From Streptomyces liangshanensis (GTDB lineage: Bacteria; Actinomycetota; Actinomycetes; Streptomycetales; Streptomycetaceae): 64,000 nucleotides of DNA. Each line of letters opens with the position of its first letter. Within the stretch, counting starts at the first letter, position 1. The stretch lies in contig NZ_CP050177.1 of assembly GCF_011694815.1 (NCBI RefSeq), positions 310,001 to 374,000 on the forward strand, written 5' to 3'. The notes under the pieces were generated by a model, which did no database searches, was not told the DNA's origin, and worked only from the letters and a program-made list of their open reading frames with translations. Below are positions 16,862-24,013 of this stretch, in pieces. The translations under genes were made by a program, and so were the position numbers.

Positions 16862-17854
16862 GTGCCCGCCGAGGAACCCGCACCGACGGCAGGCCGGTTC
16901 TGCCGCGCCCTGCGGAGAACGCCGCTCGCGATGTGGCACGACGACGCCACCGACACGGCCGCCGCCCTGACGTACTACGCGGTGCTCGCCATCTTCCCGG
17001 CGCTCCTCGTGACGGTCTGTTCGATCGGCCTGGCCGGACCGGACGCGGGCGGCACGCTCACCGCCCAGGTGGCCTCGCTCGTACCGGCGCAGTCCCGGGT
17101 CCTGGTGGGCGACGCGCTGCGGGAGATGGCCGAGCAGCGCTCGGCGGCCTGGCTGCTCGCGTCCTTCGGGACCGTCGGCGCGCTGTGGTCGGCGTCCAGT
17201 TACCTGGGTGTGTTCCGGCGGGCCCTGCACGCGATGCACGGGGCGGTGGACCACCGGCCGCCGTGGCGGACCGCGCCCCGGATCGCCCTGACCGCCTGCG
17301 CCTTGCTGGCCTTGCTCGTGACCAGCGCCTTCACGCTGGTGCTGACCGGGGAGGCGGCGGCCGCGCTCGGCCGGATCCTGGGGATGCGGGGGGCGGTGGA
17401 CGCGGTGTGGGGCGGGTTGAAGTGGCCGCTGCTGCTGGCGCTCGCCGCGGTCCTGGTGCTGCTGGTGTTCCGTACCGGCCCGCCCGGCACCCGCCGGCTG
17501 CGGCGCGCGCTGCCGGGCGGGATCCTGGCGGTGGTGCTCTGGCTGCTGACGTCGGCGGGGTTCGCGCTCTACACGGCCCACGCCGGGACGTACAACCGGC
17601 TCTACGGCTCGCTCGCCGGGGTCATCGTGTTCCTCGTCTGGCTGTGGGTCACGAATCTCTCGCTCCTGGCGGGCGCCCGGTTCAACGCGGAGCTGGCCGG
17701 GGCCGGGGCGGGGCCACGCGCGAAGGCCGGCCCGACGGATTCGTCGGACCGGCCCGGTTCACCGGATGCGGACACCCGGCACGCGCTGTCAGGGGTTCAG
17801 CAGCTGAGGTTGGATCCCGCCGTGGTGCCGAGGATGCCGACGAAGCGCTGGTAG
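16862..17854 (+). CDS. YihY/BrkB family inner-membrane protein
   Basis: 330-residue polytopic membrane protein of the YihY/UPF0761 (older name virulence factor BrkB, mis-described as ribonuclease BN) family, function uncertain. The family signature DTAAALTYYAVLAIFPALLV is at about residues 31-50, and LYGSLAGVIVFLVWLWVTN with LSLLAGARFNAEL follows the last helices; about six membrane spans in total. The C-terminal 50 residues are hydrophilic. GTG at 16862 has AGGAGG 5 nt upstream. The last 58 nt of the gene run antisense into the 3' end of the chitinase gene, so the two genes overlap tail to tail. Confidence 0.9.
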   Translation: MPAEEPAPTAGRFCRALRRTPLAMWHDDATDTAAALTYYAVLAIFPALLVTVCSIGLAGPDAGGTLTAQVASLVPAQSRVLVGDALREMAEQRSAAWLLASFGTVGALWSASSYLGVFRRALHAMHGAVDHRPPWRTAPRIALTACALLALLVTSAFTLVLTGEAAAALGRILGMRGAVDAVWGGLKWPLLLALAAVLVLLVFRTGPPGTRRLRRALPGGILAVVLWLLTSAGFALYTAHAGTYNRLYGSLAGVIVFLVWLWVTNLSLLAGARFNAELAGAGAGPRAKAGPTDSSDRPGSPDADTRHALSGVQQLRLDPAVVPRMPTKRW

Positions 17855-18684
17855 AGGTTGATCCGGCTCTGCACCTGGGCGGGGTTGCCGCCGTTGCACT
17901 CGATGCTGCCGTTGATGCTGCGGATGGTCTCGCCGAAGCCGCGGCCGTTGACCATCGCGTTGTGGGGCGTCATGGTGCCGGGGCCGTTCTGGGTGTTCCA
18001 GTACCAGAGACCGGTCTTCCAGGCGACGGCCGCGTCGGTCTGCACCAGGTTGGGGTTGCGGAGCAGGTCGATGCCGAGGGCGTCACCCGCGGCCTTGTAG
18101 TTGAAGTTCCAGCTCAGCTGGATCGGGCCGCGGCCGTAGTACGAGGCCTGGCCGGCCGGGCAGCCGTAGGACTGGCTGGTGTCGCAGTAGTGCGGGTAGT
18201 TCGCCGTGTTCTGCTCCACGATGTAGACCAGGCCACCGGTCTCGTGGCTGACGTTGGCGAGGAAGGCGGCGGCCTCCTGGCGCTTGACCGTGTCGGAACC
18301 GGTCTTCGCGAAGCCCGGGTAGGCGCTCAGCGCGGCGGTCAGGCCGCTGTAGGTGTAGAAGGAGTTCCGGCTCGGGAACATCTGGTTGAACTGGGCCTCG
18401 CTGACCACGAATCCCGACGGGTTGGTCGGCGGCGGGGTCGTGGTGCCACCACAGGTGCCCTGGTCGGCCCAGACATCGGTGGTGCCGGGGATCTCGCCCT
18501 GTGTCCACCACTTCGCCGACCAGTTGTGGCCGTTGTACGAGGCGCCGGTGCCACCGACGTAGACCTGGGAGGCGCTCCAGCCGGCGGCGCAGGCCGCGGC
18601 GGACGCGGAGGTGGCGGGGAGGAAGACCGCGAGGGCGAGGGCCGAGACCATCGCCGTGAGCAGTGCCAAGACGCGTTGCTTCAA
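17797..18684 (-). CDS. Secreted GH19 chitinase with chitin-binding domain
   Basis: 295-residue exported chitinase. Signal peptide MKQRVLALLTAMVSALALAV with cleavage near ATSASA; a CBM5/12-type chitin-binding module at about 32-78 (the aromatic run NWSAKWWTQGEIPG); a TPPPTNP linker; then the GH19 catalytic domain. The two catalytic glutamates are Glu148 in SHETGG and Glu157 nine residues on in YIVEQ, and YGRGPIQLSWNFNY is the substrate-cleft signature. The start is the TTG at 18684: AGGAG stands 8 nt before it, while the GTG further up overlaps that site. Expression is probably under DasR through the site at 18777-18788. Extracellular, degrades chitin to chito-oligosaccharides. Confidence 0.93.
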   Translation of the reverse strand: MKQRVLALLTAMVSALALAVFLPATSASAAACAAGWSASQVYVGGTGASYNGHNWSAKWWTQGEIPGTTDVWADQGTCGGTTTPPPTNPSGFVVSEAQFNQMFPSRNSFYTYSGLTAALSAYPGFAKTGSDTVKRQEAAAFLANVSHETGGLVYIVEQNTANYPHYCDTSQSYGCPAGQASYYGRGPIQLSWNFNYKAAGDALGIDLLRNPNLVQTDAAVAWKTGLWYWNTQNGPGTMTPHNAMVNGRGFGETIRSINGSIECNGGNPAQVQSRINLYQRFVGILGTTAGSNLSC

Positions 18685-18771
18685 GGGACTCACTCCTATC
18701 CACGGCGGGGCGGCGGAAGCCGTCCGGCCGTCATGGGGGGTGAGGGAACCAAAGCGGAAGGGCGTGCACCC

Positions 18772-18788
18772 TGTCAAGGTCTAGACCA
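18772..18788 (-). promoter_or_regulatory. DasR-type operator (dre) overlapping chitinase promoter
   Basis: On the minus strand TGGTCTAGACCT (18788-18777) matches 11 of 12 bases of the core dre element TGGTCTAGACCA. It abuts a consensus 35 box TTGACA (18777-18772), about 90 nt upstream of the chitinase start. Known Streptomyces chitinase promoters have this arrangement, and the GntR-type regulator DasR acts there in response to amino-sugar phosphates. Confidence 0.8.
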
Positions 18789-18976
18789 AGGTGGACAGTT
18801 GGCCGGGCGACCGGCCCGAGGGAAGCGCGCAGGTCAGGCGGGGTGGGCCGACGCCCCACGGATCCGCCCCCGGCGACGGAGGCGTCCTTTGCCGGTCGAG
18901 CACGGCCAACGGGCCCCGGCGCTGGGGGTGTTCGCGAATCCCGCCGCTCGCGGCCGACGGCTCACGGGTTGGCCGA

Positions 18977-19007
18977 TTAAAGAGCTGGCATGGCTGGTTT
19001 AAAGAGC
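18977..19007. repeat. Direct repeat TTAAAGAGC, 22-bp period
   Basis: TTAAAGAGC occurs at 18977-18985 and again at 18999-19007, two helical turns apart on the same face of the DNA, in an A+T-rich patch upstream of the carbonic anhydrase gene. A binding site for an unknown regulator is possible. Confidence 0.5.
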
Positions 19008-19066
19008 AGGTCAACAAAGCCCCAATGTCAACCAATGGCCAACGATGTCACGGATAGTCTCCGGCC

Positions 19067-19816
19067 GTGATGTTCACCAGACATACGAAATCAGCCCCCG
19101 CCCCCCAGAACGCCACGCGCCGCAGCGTCCTGCGCGCGGCCGTCGCGGGCACCGCGGCCACCGGCGCCGCGGCTCTGGCCGCGCCCGCGGCTCTGGCCGC
19201 GCCCGTCGCGCGCCCCCGTCCCGAAGAGCCCCGCCCCACCACCCCCGCCGAAGCCCTCCGGGAGCTCAACGCGGGCAACCACCGCTGGCGCACCTTCCGG
19301 GAGCAGCACCCGCACGAGACCGAGGTCGTCCGCCGGACGCTCGTCACGGGCCAGCACCCGTTCGCCATCGTGCTCGGGTGCATCGACTCGCGGGTCGCGC
19401 CCGAACTCGTCTTCGACCAGGGCCTCGGCGACCTGATGACCGTACGGACCGCCGGCGAGGTCCTGGACGAGGCCGTCCGCGGCAGCATCGCGTACGGCGT
19501 CCTGGAGCTGGGCATCCCGCTCGTTGTCGTGCTCGGCCACCAGTCCTGCGGCGCCGTTTCAGCGGCGGTCGACGCGGACGCGTCCGGCTCGCTGCTCCCC
19601 GCCCACATCCAGTACCTGGCGGACGAGATCAAGCCCGCGATCGACCGCACCAAGACGGGCGACGCGCGCAAGGACGCCACGATCAACGCGAACGTCTCGC
19701 TGATCCGCGGCCGCCTCGCCGCCGATCCCGACCTCGCGGCGAAGATAGCCGACGGTTCCCTGGCCATCGTCGGTGCCCGGTACGAGCTGAACACCCAGCT
19801 GGTCCACCAGATCTGA
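19067..19816 (+). CDS. Tat-exported beta-carbonic anhydrase
   Basis: 249-residue beta-class carbonic anhydrase (CO2 hydration, zinc enzyme). The zinc ligands are visible as Cys-Asp-Ser-Arg in LGCIDSRVAPE and His-x-x-Cys in GHQSCGAV. A twin-arginine signal TRRSVLRAAVAGTAATGAAA with an Ala-rich h-region and APA-type cleavage shows export, which is the actinobacterial secreted subgroup rather than the cytosolic housekeeping enzyme. The GTG at 19067 is followed at once by ATG (19070); TAGTCT ends 6 nt before the GTG, so the message is probably leaderless. Monocistronic, with a terminator at 19828-19855. Confidence 0.9.
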   Translation: MMFTRHTKSAPAPQNATRRSVLRAAVAGTAATGAAALAAPAALAAPVARPRPEEPRPTTPAEALRELNAGNHRWRTFREQHPHETEVVRRTLVTGQHPFAIVLGCIDSRVAPELVFDQGLGDLMTVRTAGEVLDEAVRGSIAYGVLELGIPLVVVLGHQSCGAVSAAVDADASGSLLPAHIQYLADEIKPAIDRTKTGDARKDATINANVSLIRGRLAADPDLAAKIADGSLAIVGARYELNTQLVHQI

Positions 19817-19827
19817 CCGTGTCCGCA

Positions 19828-19855
19828 CCGGCCACGGCGTCCCCGCCGTGGCCGG
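19828..19855. terminator. Bidirectional terminator hairpin
   Basis: An 11-bp perfect stem (CCGGCCACGGC and complement) with a 6-nt loop lies between the convergent carbonic anhydrase and SDR genes. Confidence 0.75.
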
Positions 19856-19895
19856 GCGGCGGCCCGTGCGGTCAGGCCACCCCACCCGACGCCGC

Positions 19896-19915
19896 GTCAG
19901 GTCAGGTCAGGTCAG
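19896..19915. repeat. Four tandem GTCAG units at a stop codon
   Basis: GTCAG is repeated four times without interruption; the last unit contains the stop codon (TCA read from plus) of the minus-strand SDR gene at 19912-19914. Confidence 0.7.
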
Positions 19916-20706
19916 GGGACAATCGAGTCGATGTACCCGCCGTCGACCCGGACCGCCGCGCCGGTGGTCGCCGACGCGAGCGGCGAGCTGAGGTAGACGA
20001 CCATGTGCGCGATCTCCTCGGGTTCGATCAACCGCTGGAGCAGCGACTGCGGCCGGTGCTCCCGCATGAAGACCCGCTGGGCCTCGTCCCAGGGCAGCGA
20101 GCGATCCACCAGCTCGTAGACGAAGTCCTCGACGCCGCCCGTGTGGGTCGGCCCCGCCAGGACGGAGTTGACGGTCACGCCGCTGCCGGCCGCCGCCTTG
20201 GCGAAGCCGCGGGAGACCGCGAGCAGCGAGGTCTTCGAGACCCCGTAGTGGATCATCTCGGCGGGGACAACAACCGCGGAGTCGCTGCCGATGTACTGGA
20301 TCCGCCCCCACGAGCGCTCCATCATGCCGCCCAGGTAGGCACGGGTCAGCCGGATCGCGGCCAGGACGTTGACCTCGAAGTACCTCCGCCATTCGTCGTC
20401 GCCGATCTCCAGCGCGGGCCGGGACTCGTAGACGCCGAGGTTGTTGACGAGGATGTCCACCGACGGCAGGACACCGAGCACCCGCTCCGCGCCCTCCTCG
20501 GTCGCCAGGTCACCGGGCGCGGCCACGAACTCGGCGCCCGGCACCCGCGCGCGCATCCCTTCCAGCGCCTTGTCCACGGACTCCGCGCTCCGCCCGTTGA
20601 CCGCGACCCGGGCCCCGGAGCCGGCGAGTCCGGCCGCAATGGCCGCGCCGATCCCCTGGGTGGACCCCGTCACGAGAGCCGTCCTGCCGGTCAGGTCGAT
20701 CCGCAC
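19912..20706 (-). CDS. Short-chain dehydrogenase/reductase
   Basis: 264-residue classical SDR. Cofactor motif TGSTQGIGAAIAAG near the N-terminus, VDILVNNLGVYES after strand 4, catalytic Ser in YIGSDSAVVVP, Tyr and Lys in HYGVSKTSLL, and the C-terminal GAAVRVDGGYIDS typical of the fatty-acyl/ketoreductase-like branch. The GTG at 20706 has GGAAGG 7-10 nt upstream; an ATG at 20715 directly touches that site and is less likely. Single gene, divergent from the FN3 lipoprotein and convergent with the carbonic anhydrase. Substrate unknown. Confidence 0.88.
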   Translation of the reverse strand: MRIDLTGRTALVTGSTQGIGAAIAAGLAGSGARVAVNGRSAESVDKALEGMRARVPGAEFVAAPGDLATEEGAERVLGVLPSVDILVNNLGVYESRPALEIGDDEWRRYFEVNVLAAIRLTRAYLGGMMERSWGRIQYIGSDSAVVVPAEMIHYGVSKTSLLAVSRGFAKAAAGSGVTVNSVLAGPTHTGGVEDFVYELVDRSLPWDEAQRVFMREHRPQSLLQRLIEPEEIAHMVVYLSSPLASATTGAAVRVDGGYIDSIVP

Positions 20707-20851
20707 ACTCCACATCCTTCCTCGCGCCCACGGTGAGCACGTCATTGTGCGTCAGGCCCCTACCCCCGCCCGGCGAGAGGATTCCGGCGGTGTGTCGCGA
20801 CGGAGCCAGGGGGAGGAACCGGGCAGCCGACCGGCTTTGTGCGCCTGCCTC

Positions 20852-20892
20852 TTGATGTGGACCCGACACCTGTGTCATATATGTCTAGACCA
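20852..20892 (+). promoter_or_regulatory. Promoter with dre-like palindrome, FN3 lipoprotein
   Basis: TTGATG (20852-20857), a 17-bp spacer and TCATAT (20875-20880) make a plausible vegetative promoter. Directly after the 10 box, ATGTCTAGACCA (20881-20892) contains the palindrome GTCTAGAC and matches 10 of 12 bases of the DasR element, a position where a repressor would block initiation. Confidence 0.55.
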
Positions 20893-20915
20893 TTCCCCAC
20901 GGATGGAGGACAGGC

Positions 20916-21893
20916 ATGCAGGACAGGGCCCTGAGCAGAATCTTCCGCGTCGCCGCGCTCTCGTCCGTGGCCGCTCTCGGCCTCACCGCGTGCGGCTCCG
21001 ACGACGCCCCGCCCGCCGCCCCGTCCGGGGTGACCGCCCAGGCCGGTACCGCCACCTCCGTCCACGTCATGTGGCGCCAGGCTCCGGAGAGTTCCGGCAT
21101 CACCGCCTACGAGGTCTACCGGGGCAAGACCAAGGTCAAGGACGTCCCGGCGGACCAGAGCATGGTCGACATCACCGGCCTCGACCCGTCGACCCCGTAC
21201 ACCTTCACGGTCCGGGCCAAGGACGGTGACGGTACCTACTCCCCGCACAGCGCCGCCCGGTCCGCGACCACCCCCGCCGCCGTCCCCGAGGACAAGAAGG
21301 CACCCTCCCGCCCGGCGGGGCTGACCGCCAAGAGCGACGGCCCGCGCGGCGCCCTGCTGACCTGGACCGGGCTCCCCGGGGACGAGGGCGTCACGTCCTA
21401 CGACATCTACCAGGGCGGCTCGAAGATCCACAGTGTGGCCGGGGGCGCGACCTCCGCGCGGATCACCTGGCTGCGGCCGGGAACCCACTACTCCTTCACC
21501 CTCGCCGCCCGCGACGCGGCCGACAACACCTCGCCCGTCAGCCGCTCCGTCGAGGTCACCACCCCGAAGGGCCCGGGCGACGACCCCGACACCGCTCCGA
21601 CGGCGTTCCGCGCCGAGACCCACGCCGCCGGCGGCGCCTACTACGTCGACCTGTCGTGGGTGGCCCCCGAGACGGGCGCCGAGGTGACCACGTACGAGAT
21701 CTATCTCGACGGTACGTTCGCCACCACCCTCATCTGGGGCGGCGAACCCCCGAAGGGCCGCGCCACGTACAGCGTGTTCGTGGGCAAGAAGGCGGGCGAC
21801 GCGTATCGGGTGAAGCTCCGCGCCAAGCTGCCCGACGGCAAGTGGGGCCGGTTCTCCGAGGAGCGCTCCGTCGTCACCGGCAAGGCCTCCTGA
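20916..21893 (+). CDS. Lipoprotein with three fibronectin type III domains
   Basis: 325-residue exported lipoprotein. The lipobox LTAC (Cys near residue 26) ends a signal peptide beginning RIFRVAALSSVAALG. Three FN3 repeats follow, about residues 36-120 (PSGVTAQAGTATSVHVMWRQ, SGITAYEVYRG, DPSTPYTFTVRAKDGDG), 128-222 (DEGVTSYDIYQG, RPGTHYSFTLAARDAADNTS) and 230-325 (the most divergent). FN3 modules like these occur as spacers in Streptomyces chitinases, here without any catalytic domain, so a binding or scaffolding role at the membrane is likely. GGAGGA upstream fixes the ATG. A dre-like site at the promoter would tie it to chitin metabolism. Confidence 0.88.
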   Translation: MQDRALSRIFRVAALSSVAALGLTACGSDDAPPAAPSGVTAQAGTATSVHVMWRQAPESSGITAYEVYRGKTKVKDVPADQSMVDITGLDPSTPYTFTVRAKDGDGTYSPHSAARSATTPAAVPEDKKAPSRPAGLTAKSDGPRGALLTWTGLPGDEGVTSYDIYQGGSKIHSVAGGATSARITWLRPGTHYSFTLAARDAADNTSPVSRSVEVTTPKGPGDDPDTAPTAFRAETHAAGGAYYVDLSWVAPETGAEVTTYEIYLDGTFATTLIWGGEPPKGRATYSVFVGKKAGDAYRVKLRAKLPDGKWGRFSEERSVVTGKAS

Positions 21894-21910
21894 GCCCCGG
21901 TCAGGAGGCC
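21884..21910. terminator. Bidirectional hairpin containing both stop codons
   Basis: GGCCTCCTGA (21884-21893) and TCAGGAGGCC (21901-21910) are perfect 10-bp arms around a 7-nt loop. Each arm ends in the stop codon of one of the two convergent genes, so the terminator is part of both coding sequences. Confidence 0.75.
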
Positions 21911-22893
21911 GGGGCGGGAACGTGCGTGTCCTCCCGCCCCCTCTCCTTCCTGAGGCGCAGCCGGGTGAGCAGCCCCTTCCCGGAGCCCCGCCGCAGCGGC
22001 TCGCCCGGGTCCGGGCGCGGCGCCGGACGCGCACGTCTTGCCTCGTCGAGCAGCGCGGCGAGACTGGCGCGGTGCCAGCGGATCTCGTCGGGGTGGTCGG
22101 CCAGCAGCAGCGGGCGCATCGCCGCCCGCGCGGCGTCCGAATCGGAGCGGCCGTGGGCGAGGGCGGGCTCCAGTCTGCCCAGGTAGGCCCGCTCGTAGGG
22201 ATCGGGCACCAACTCGGCACGCTGCACCGGGTCCAGCACCGACCCGGTGATCGCCGCCCGCTCCCAGGGGTCCTCGCTCAGGTGCAGGAGGTGGCCGATG
22301 CGCCGCCCGCGCCAGTTCCGCGGCCGTACGTCCTCGTCCGGGTCGCGGCCGGCCGTGAGCGTCCTCGGGAACCGGCCCGCGAGGAGGGCCGCCTCCTCGG
22401 CGGCGAACGTCCGCAGCTCGTCGGCCAGATAGAGCCACACCACCGCCCGGTAGCGGTTCAAATAGAACTTGACCGGGGTCAGATACCCGGCCTTCGCGAG
22501 CCGGGTGAAGCGGCCGGGGCTGATGGCCAGGAGATCCGCCCCCTCGGCCGTGCCCACCGTCCGCACCCGCTCCCGCAACACGTCCGGGAACCCGTCGGCG
22601 GATCGCAGCCGCTCGATCTCCCGCCACTCGACCTCGCGCCGGGCTGCCACGCGCCGCCCCCCGCTCGCCGCCACCGTCGTGCGGATGTGTCCCAGCTGGG
22701 CCGCCAGCTCGAACTCGCCCCGCCTCAGCGCCAACTCCCGCGCGGCCCGCCCGAGGGCCACGGTCTCCGGCGGCCGCTCCGGCACGCTCCCCGGCGCCAC
22801 GTCCGGCGCACTCCCCCGCGCCCTCTCCCCTGCCACCGCGGCCACGGCCGTCTCCGCCGACGCCCCGTGCCCGGTGAACCCAACGATGTCCAT
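21901..22893 (-). CDS. DUF6397-like protein with excisionase-type HTH
   Basis: 330 residues, resembling from memory a Streptomyces-specific family named DUF6397; function unknown. The centre (about residues 118-170) looks like a MerR/excisionase winged helix: LLAISPGRFTRLAKAGYLTP followed by NRYRAVVWLYLADELRTFA. C-terminal to that is a helical, Arg/Asp-rich region with repeated short motifs (DPWERAAITG, DPVQRAELVPDPYERAYLG) and a basic tail. ATG at 22893 has GGGAGGA 5 nt upstream. It lies 100 nt downstream of the roadblock gene on the same strand and may be co-transcribed. DNA binding is inferred. Confidence 0.75.
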   Translation of the reverse strand: MDIVGFTGHGASAETAVAAVAGERARGSAPDVAPGSVPERPPETVALGRAARELALRRGEFELAAQLGHIRTTVAASGGRRVAARREVEWREIERLRSADGFPDVLRERVRTVGTAEGADLLAISPGRFTRLAKAGYLTPVKFYLNRYRAVVWLYLADELRTFAAEEAALLAGRFPRTLTAGRDPDEDVRPRNWRGRRIGHLLHLSEDPWERAAITGSVLDPVQRAELVPDPYERAYLGRLEPALAHGRSDSDAARAAMRPLLLADHPDEIRWHRASLAALLDEARRARPAPRPDPGEPLRRGSGKGLLTRLRLRKERGREDTHVPAPAS

Positions 22894-22993
22894 GACGGTC
22901 CTCCCCCGTGAGTCATCATTACTCTCGGTGACGACCGTAGCGCGACCCGGGCCCCTCCCGCTCAGCCTGTGGAAAACTCTCTTACGTACCAGG

Positions 22994-23407
22994 TCAGAGG
23001 CCACTCAGCGGAACAGGGCCCGGCTGCCTGGCGGCCACCCCGAGGCGTGCCCCGACCCGGTTGACGAGCAGTGTCATCTCGTACGCGACCTGCCCGACGT
23101 CGGCCTCGGCCGAGGCCAGGACGCACAGACAGCTGCCCTCACCGGCCGCCGTGACCACCATCAGCGCCTCGTCGAACTCCACCATCGTCTGCCGGGCGCC
23201 GCCCGCGCCGAAATGACGCCCCGATCCCCTCGCCAGGCTCTGCAACCCCGAGGAGACCGCCGCCAGATGCTCCGCGTCCTCCCGCGCCAGACCCGAACTG
23301 GCGCCCGTCACCAGACCGTCGTCGGACAGCACCAGCGCGTGCCGTACGTGGTCCACCCGCTCGGTCAGCTCGCTCAGCAGTCCGTCGAGTTCCTCGTCCA
23401 GCGGCAT
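22994..23407 (-). CDS. Orphan roadblock/LC7 domain protein
   Basis: 137 residues of the roadblock/LC7 (MglB-like) fold that regulates small GTPases. Typical features are DGLLSELTERVDHVRHALVL, SDDGLVTGASSG, LAAVSSGLQSLARGSG and ALMVVTAAGEGSCLCVLAS. In Streptomyces these proteins normally occur as the B component of conservons, with a histidine kinase, a DUF742 protein and a Ras-like GTPase next to them; none is present here, so it stands alone. GGAGGA 6 nt before the ATG at 23407 sets the start. A GTPase partner elsewhere in the genome is inferred. Confidence 0.9.
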   Translation of the reverse strand: MPLDEELDGLLSELTERVDHVRHALVLSDDGLVTGASSGLAREDAEHLAAVSSGLQSLARGSGRHFGAGGARQTMVEFDEALMVVTAAGEGSCLCVLASAEADVGQVAYEMTLLVNRVGARLGVAARQPGPVPLSGL

Positions 23408-23545
23408 TGCCGGTCCTCCGCGCTCCTGTGATCCCATCCCGTGCTACGCCCGTAGCCTTCCTCACCCACCGCGCCCGGGCAAGCGATCGGCACACCTCCG
23501 GGGCGTCGCCGCGCCCCGGGCGCCCCGACGGCCGAAACTGACCTC

Positions 23546-23974
23546 ATGGCATCTCACATGAGCAAGGACCAATGGCACGCGTTCGTCGGCGAGGGCACCC
23601 GGACGGCCAAGCTGTCCACCGTGCGGGCCGACGGCAGTCCGCACATCGCGCCCGTCTGGTTCCTCCTGGACGGCGACGACCTGATCTTCAACACCGGCAA
23701 GGAGTCGGTGAAGGGCCGTAACCTGCGGCGCGACAACCGCGTCGCGCTGTGCGTGGACGACGAGCGGCCCCCGTTCTCCTTCGTCGTGATCGAGGGCCGG
23801 GCCGAACTGAGCGAGGACCCGGAGCAGCTCCTGGCGTGGGCGGTCCGGCTCGGCGGGCGGTACATGGGCGAGGACCTCGCCCAGCAGGTCGGCGAGCGCA
23901 ATGCCGGGCCCGGGGAGCTGCTCGTGCGCGTGCGGGTCGACAAGGTCGTGAGCCTGGCGGAGATCGCGGGCTGA
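23546..23974 (+). CDS. PPOX-class F420-dependent oxidoreductase
   Basis: 142-residue split-barrel flavin/deazaflavin protein of the pyridoxamine-phosphate-oxidase-like class common in actinobacteria. Signature blocks: TAKLSTVRADGSPHIAPVWF, DDLIFNTGKESVKGRNLRRD, NRVALCVDDERPPFSFVVIE and the closing LVRVRVDKVVSLAE. The conserved Lys-Gly-Arg-Asn cofactor loop favours F420. No Shine-Dalgarno is present; GAAACT (23534-23539) ends 6 nt before the ATG, so a leaderless transcript is likely. Divergent from the roadblock gene. The substrate is unknown. Confidence 0.9.
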   Translation: MASHMSKDQWHAFVGEGTRTAKLSTVRADGSPHIAPVWFLLDGDDLIFNTGKESVKGRNLRRDNRVALCVDDERPPFSFVVIEGRAELSEDPEQLLAWAVRLGGRYMGEDLAQQVGERNAGPGELLVRVRVDKVVSLAEIAG

Positions 23975-24013
23975 CCTGGGGGCTTTCGTCGGACCGCCGG
24001 CGCCACCGGCACC

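Larger units (their letters stand above)
18685..19066. other. Divergent regulatory region, chitinase / carbonic anhydrase
   Basis: 382 bp with no convincing gene. It contains the chitinase promoter and dre site (18772-18788) and, at 18970-19060, an unusually A+T-rich stretch for this genome that carries a direct repeat (18977-19007) and the leaderless promoter of the carbonic anhydrase gene (10 box TAGTCT at 19055-19060). A short minus-strand frame at 18781-19035 looks like chance. Confidence 0.7.

Noticed and set aside
18781..19035. Minus-strand frame of 84 codons in the chitinase/carbonic anhydrase gap
   Set aside because: Covers the promoters of both genes, no ribosome site, poor codon bias.
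22994..23407. A complete conservon (cvnA-D)
   Set aside because: Only the roadblock component is present; kinase, DUF742 and GTPase genes are absent on both sides.
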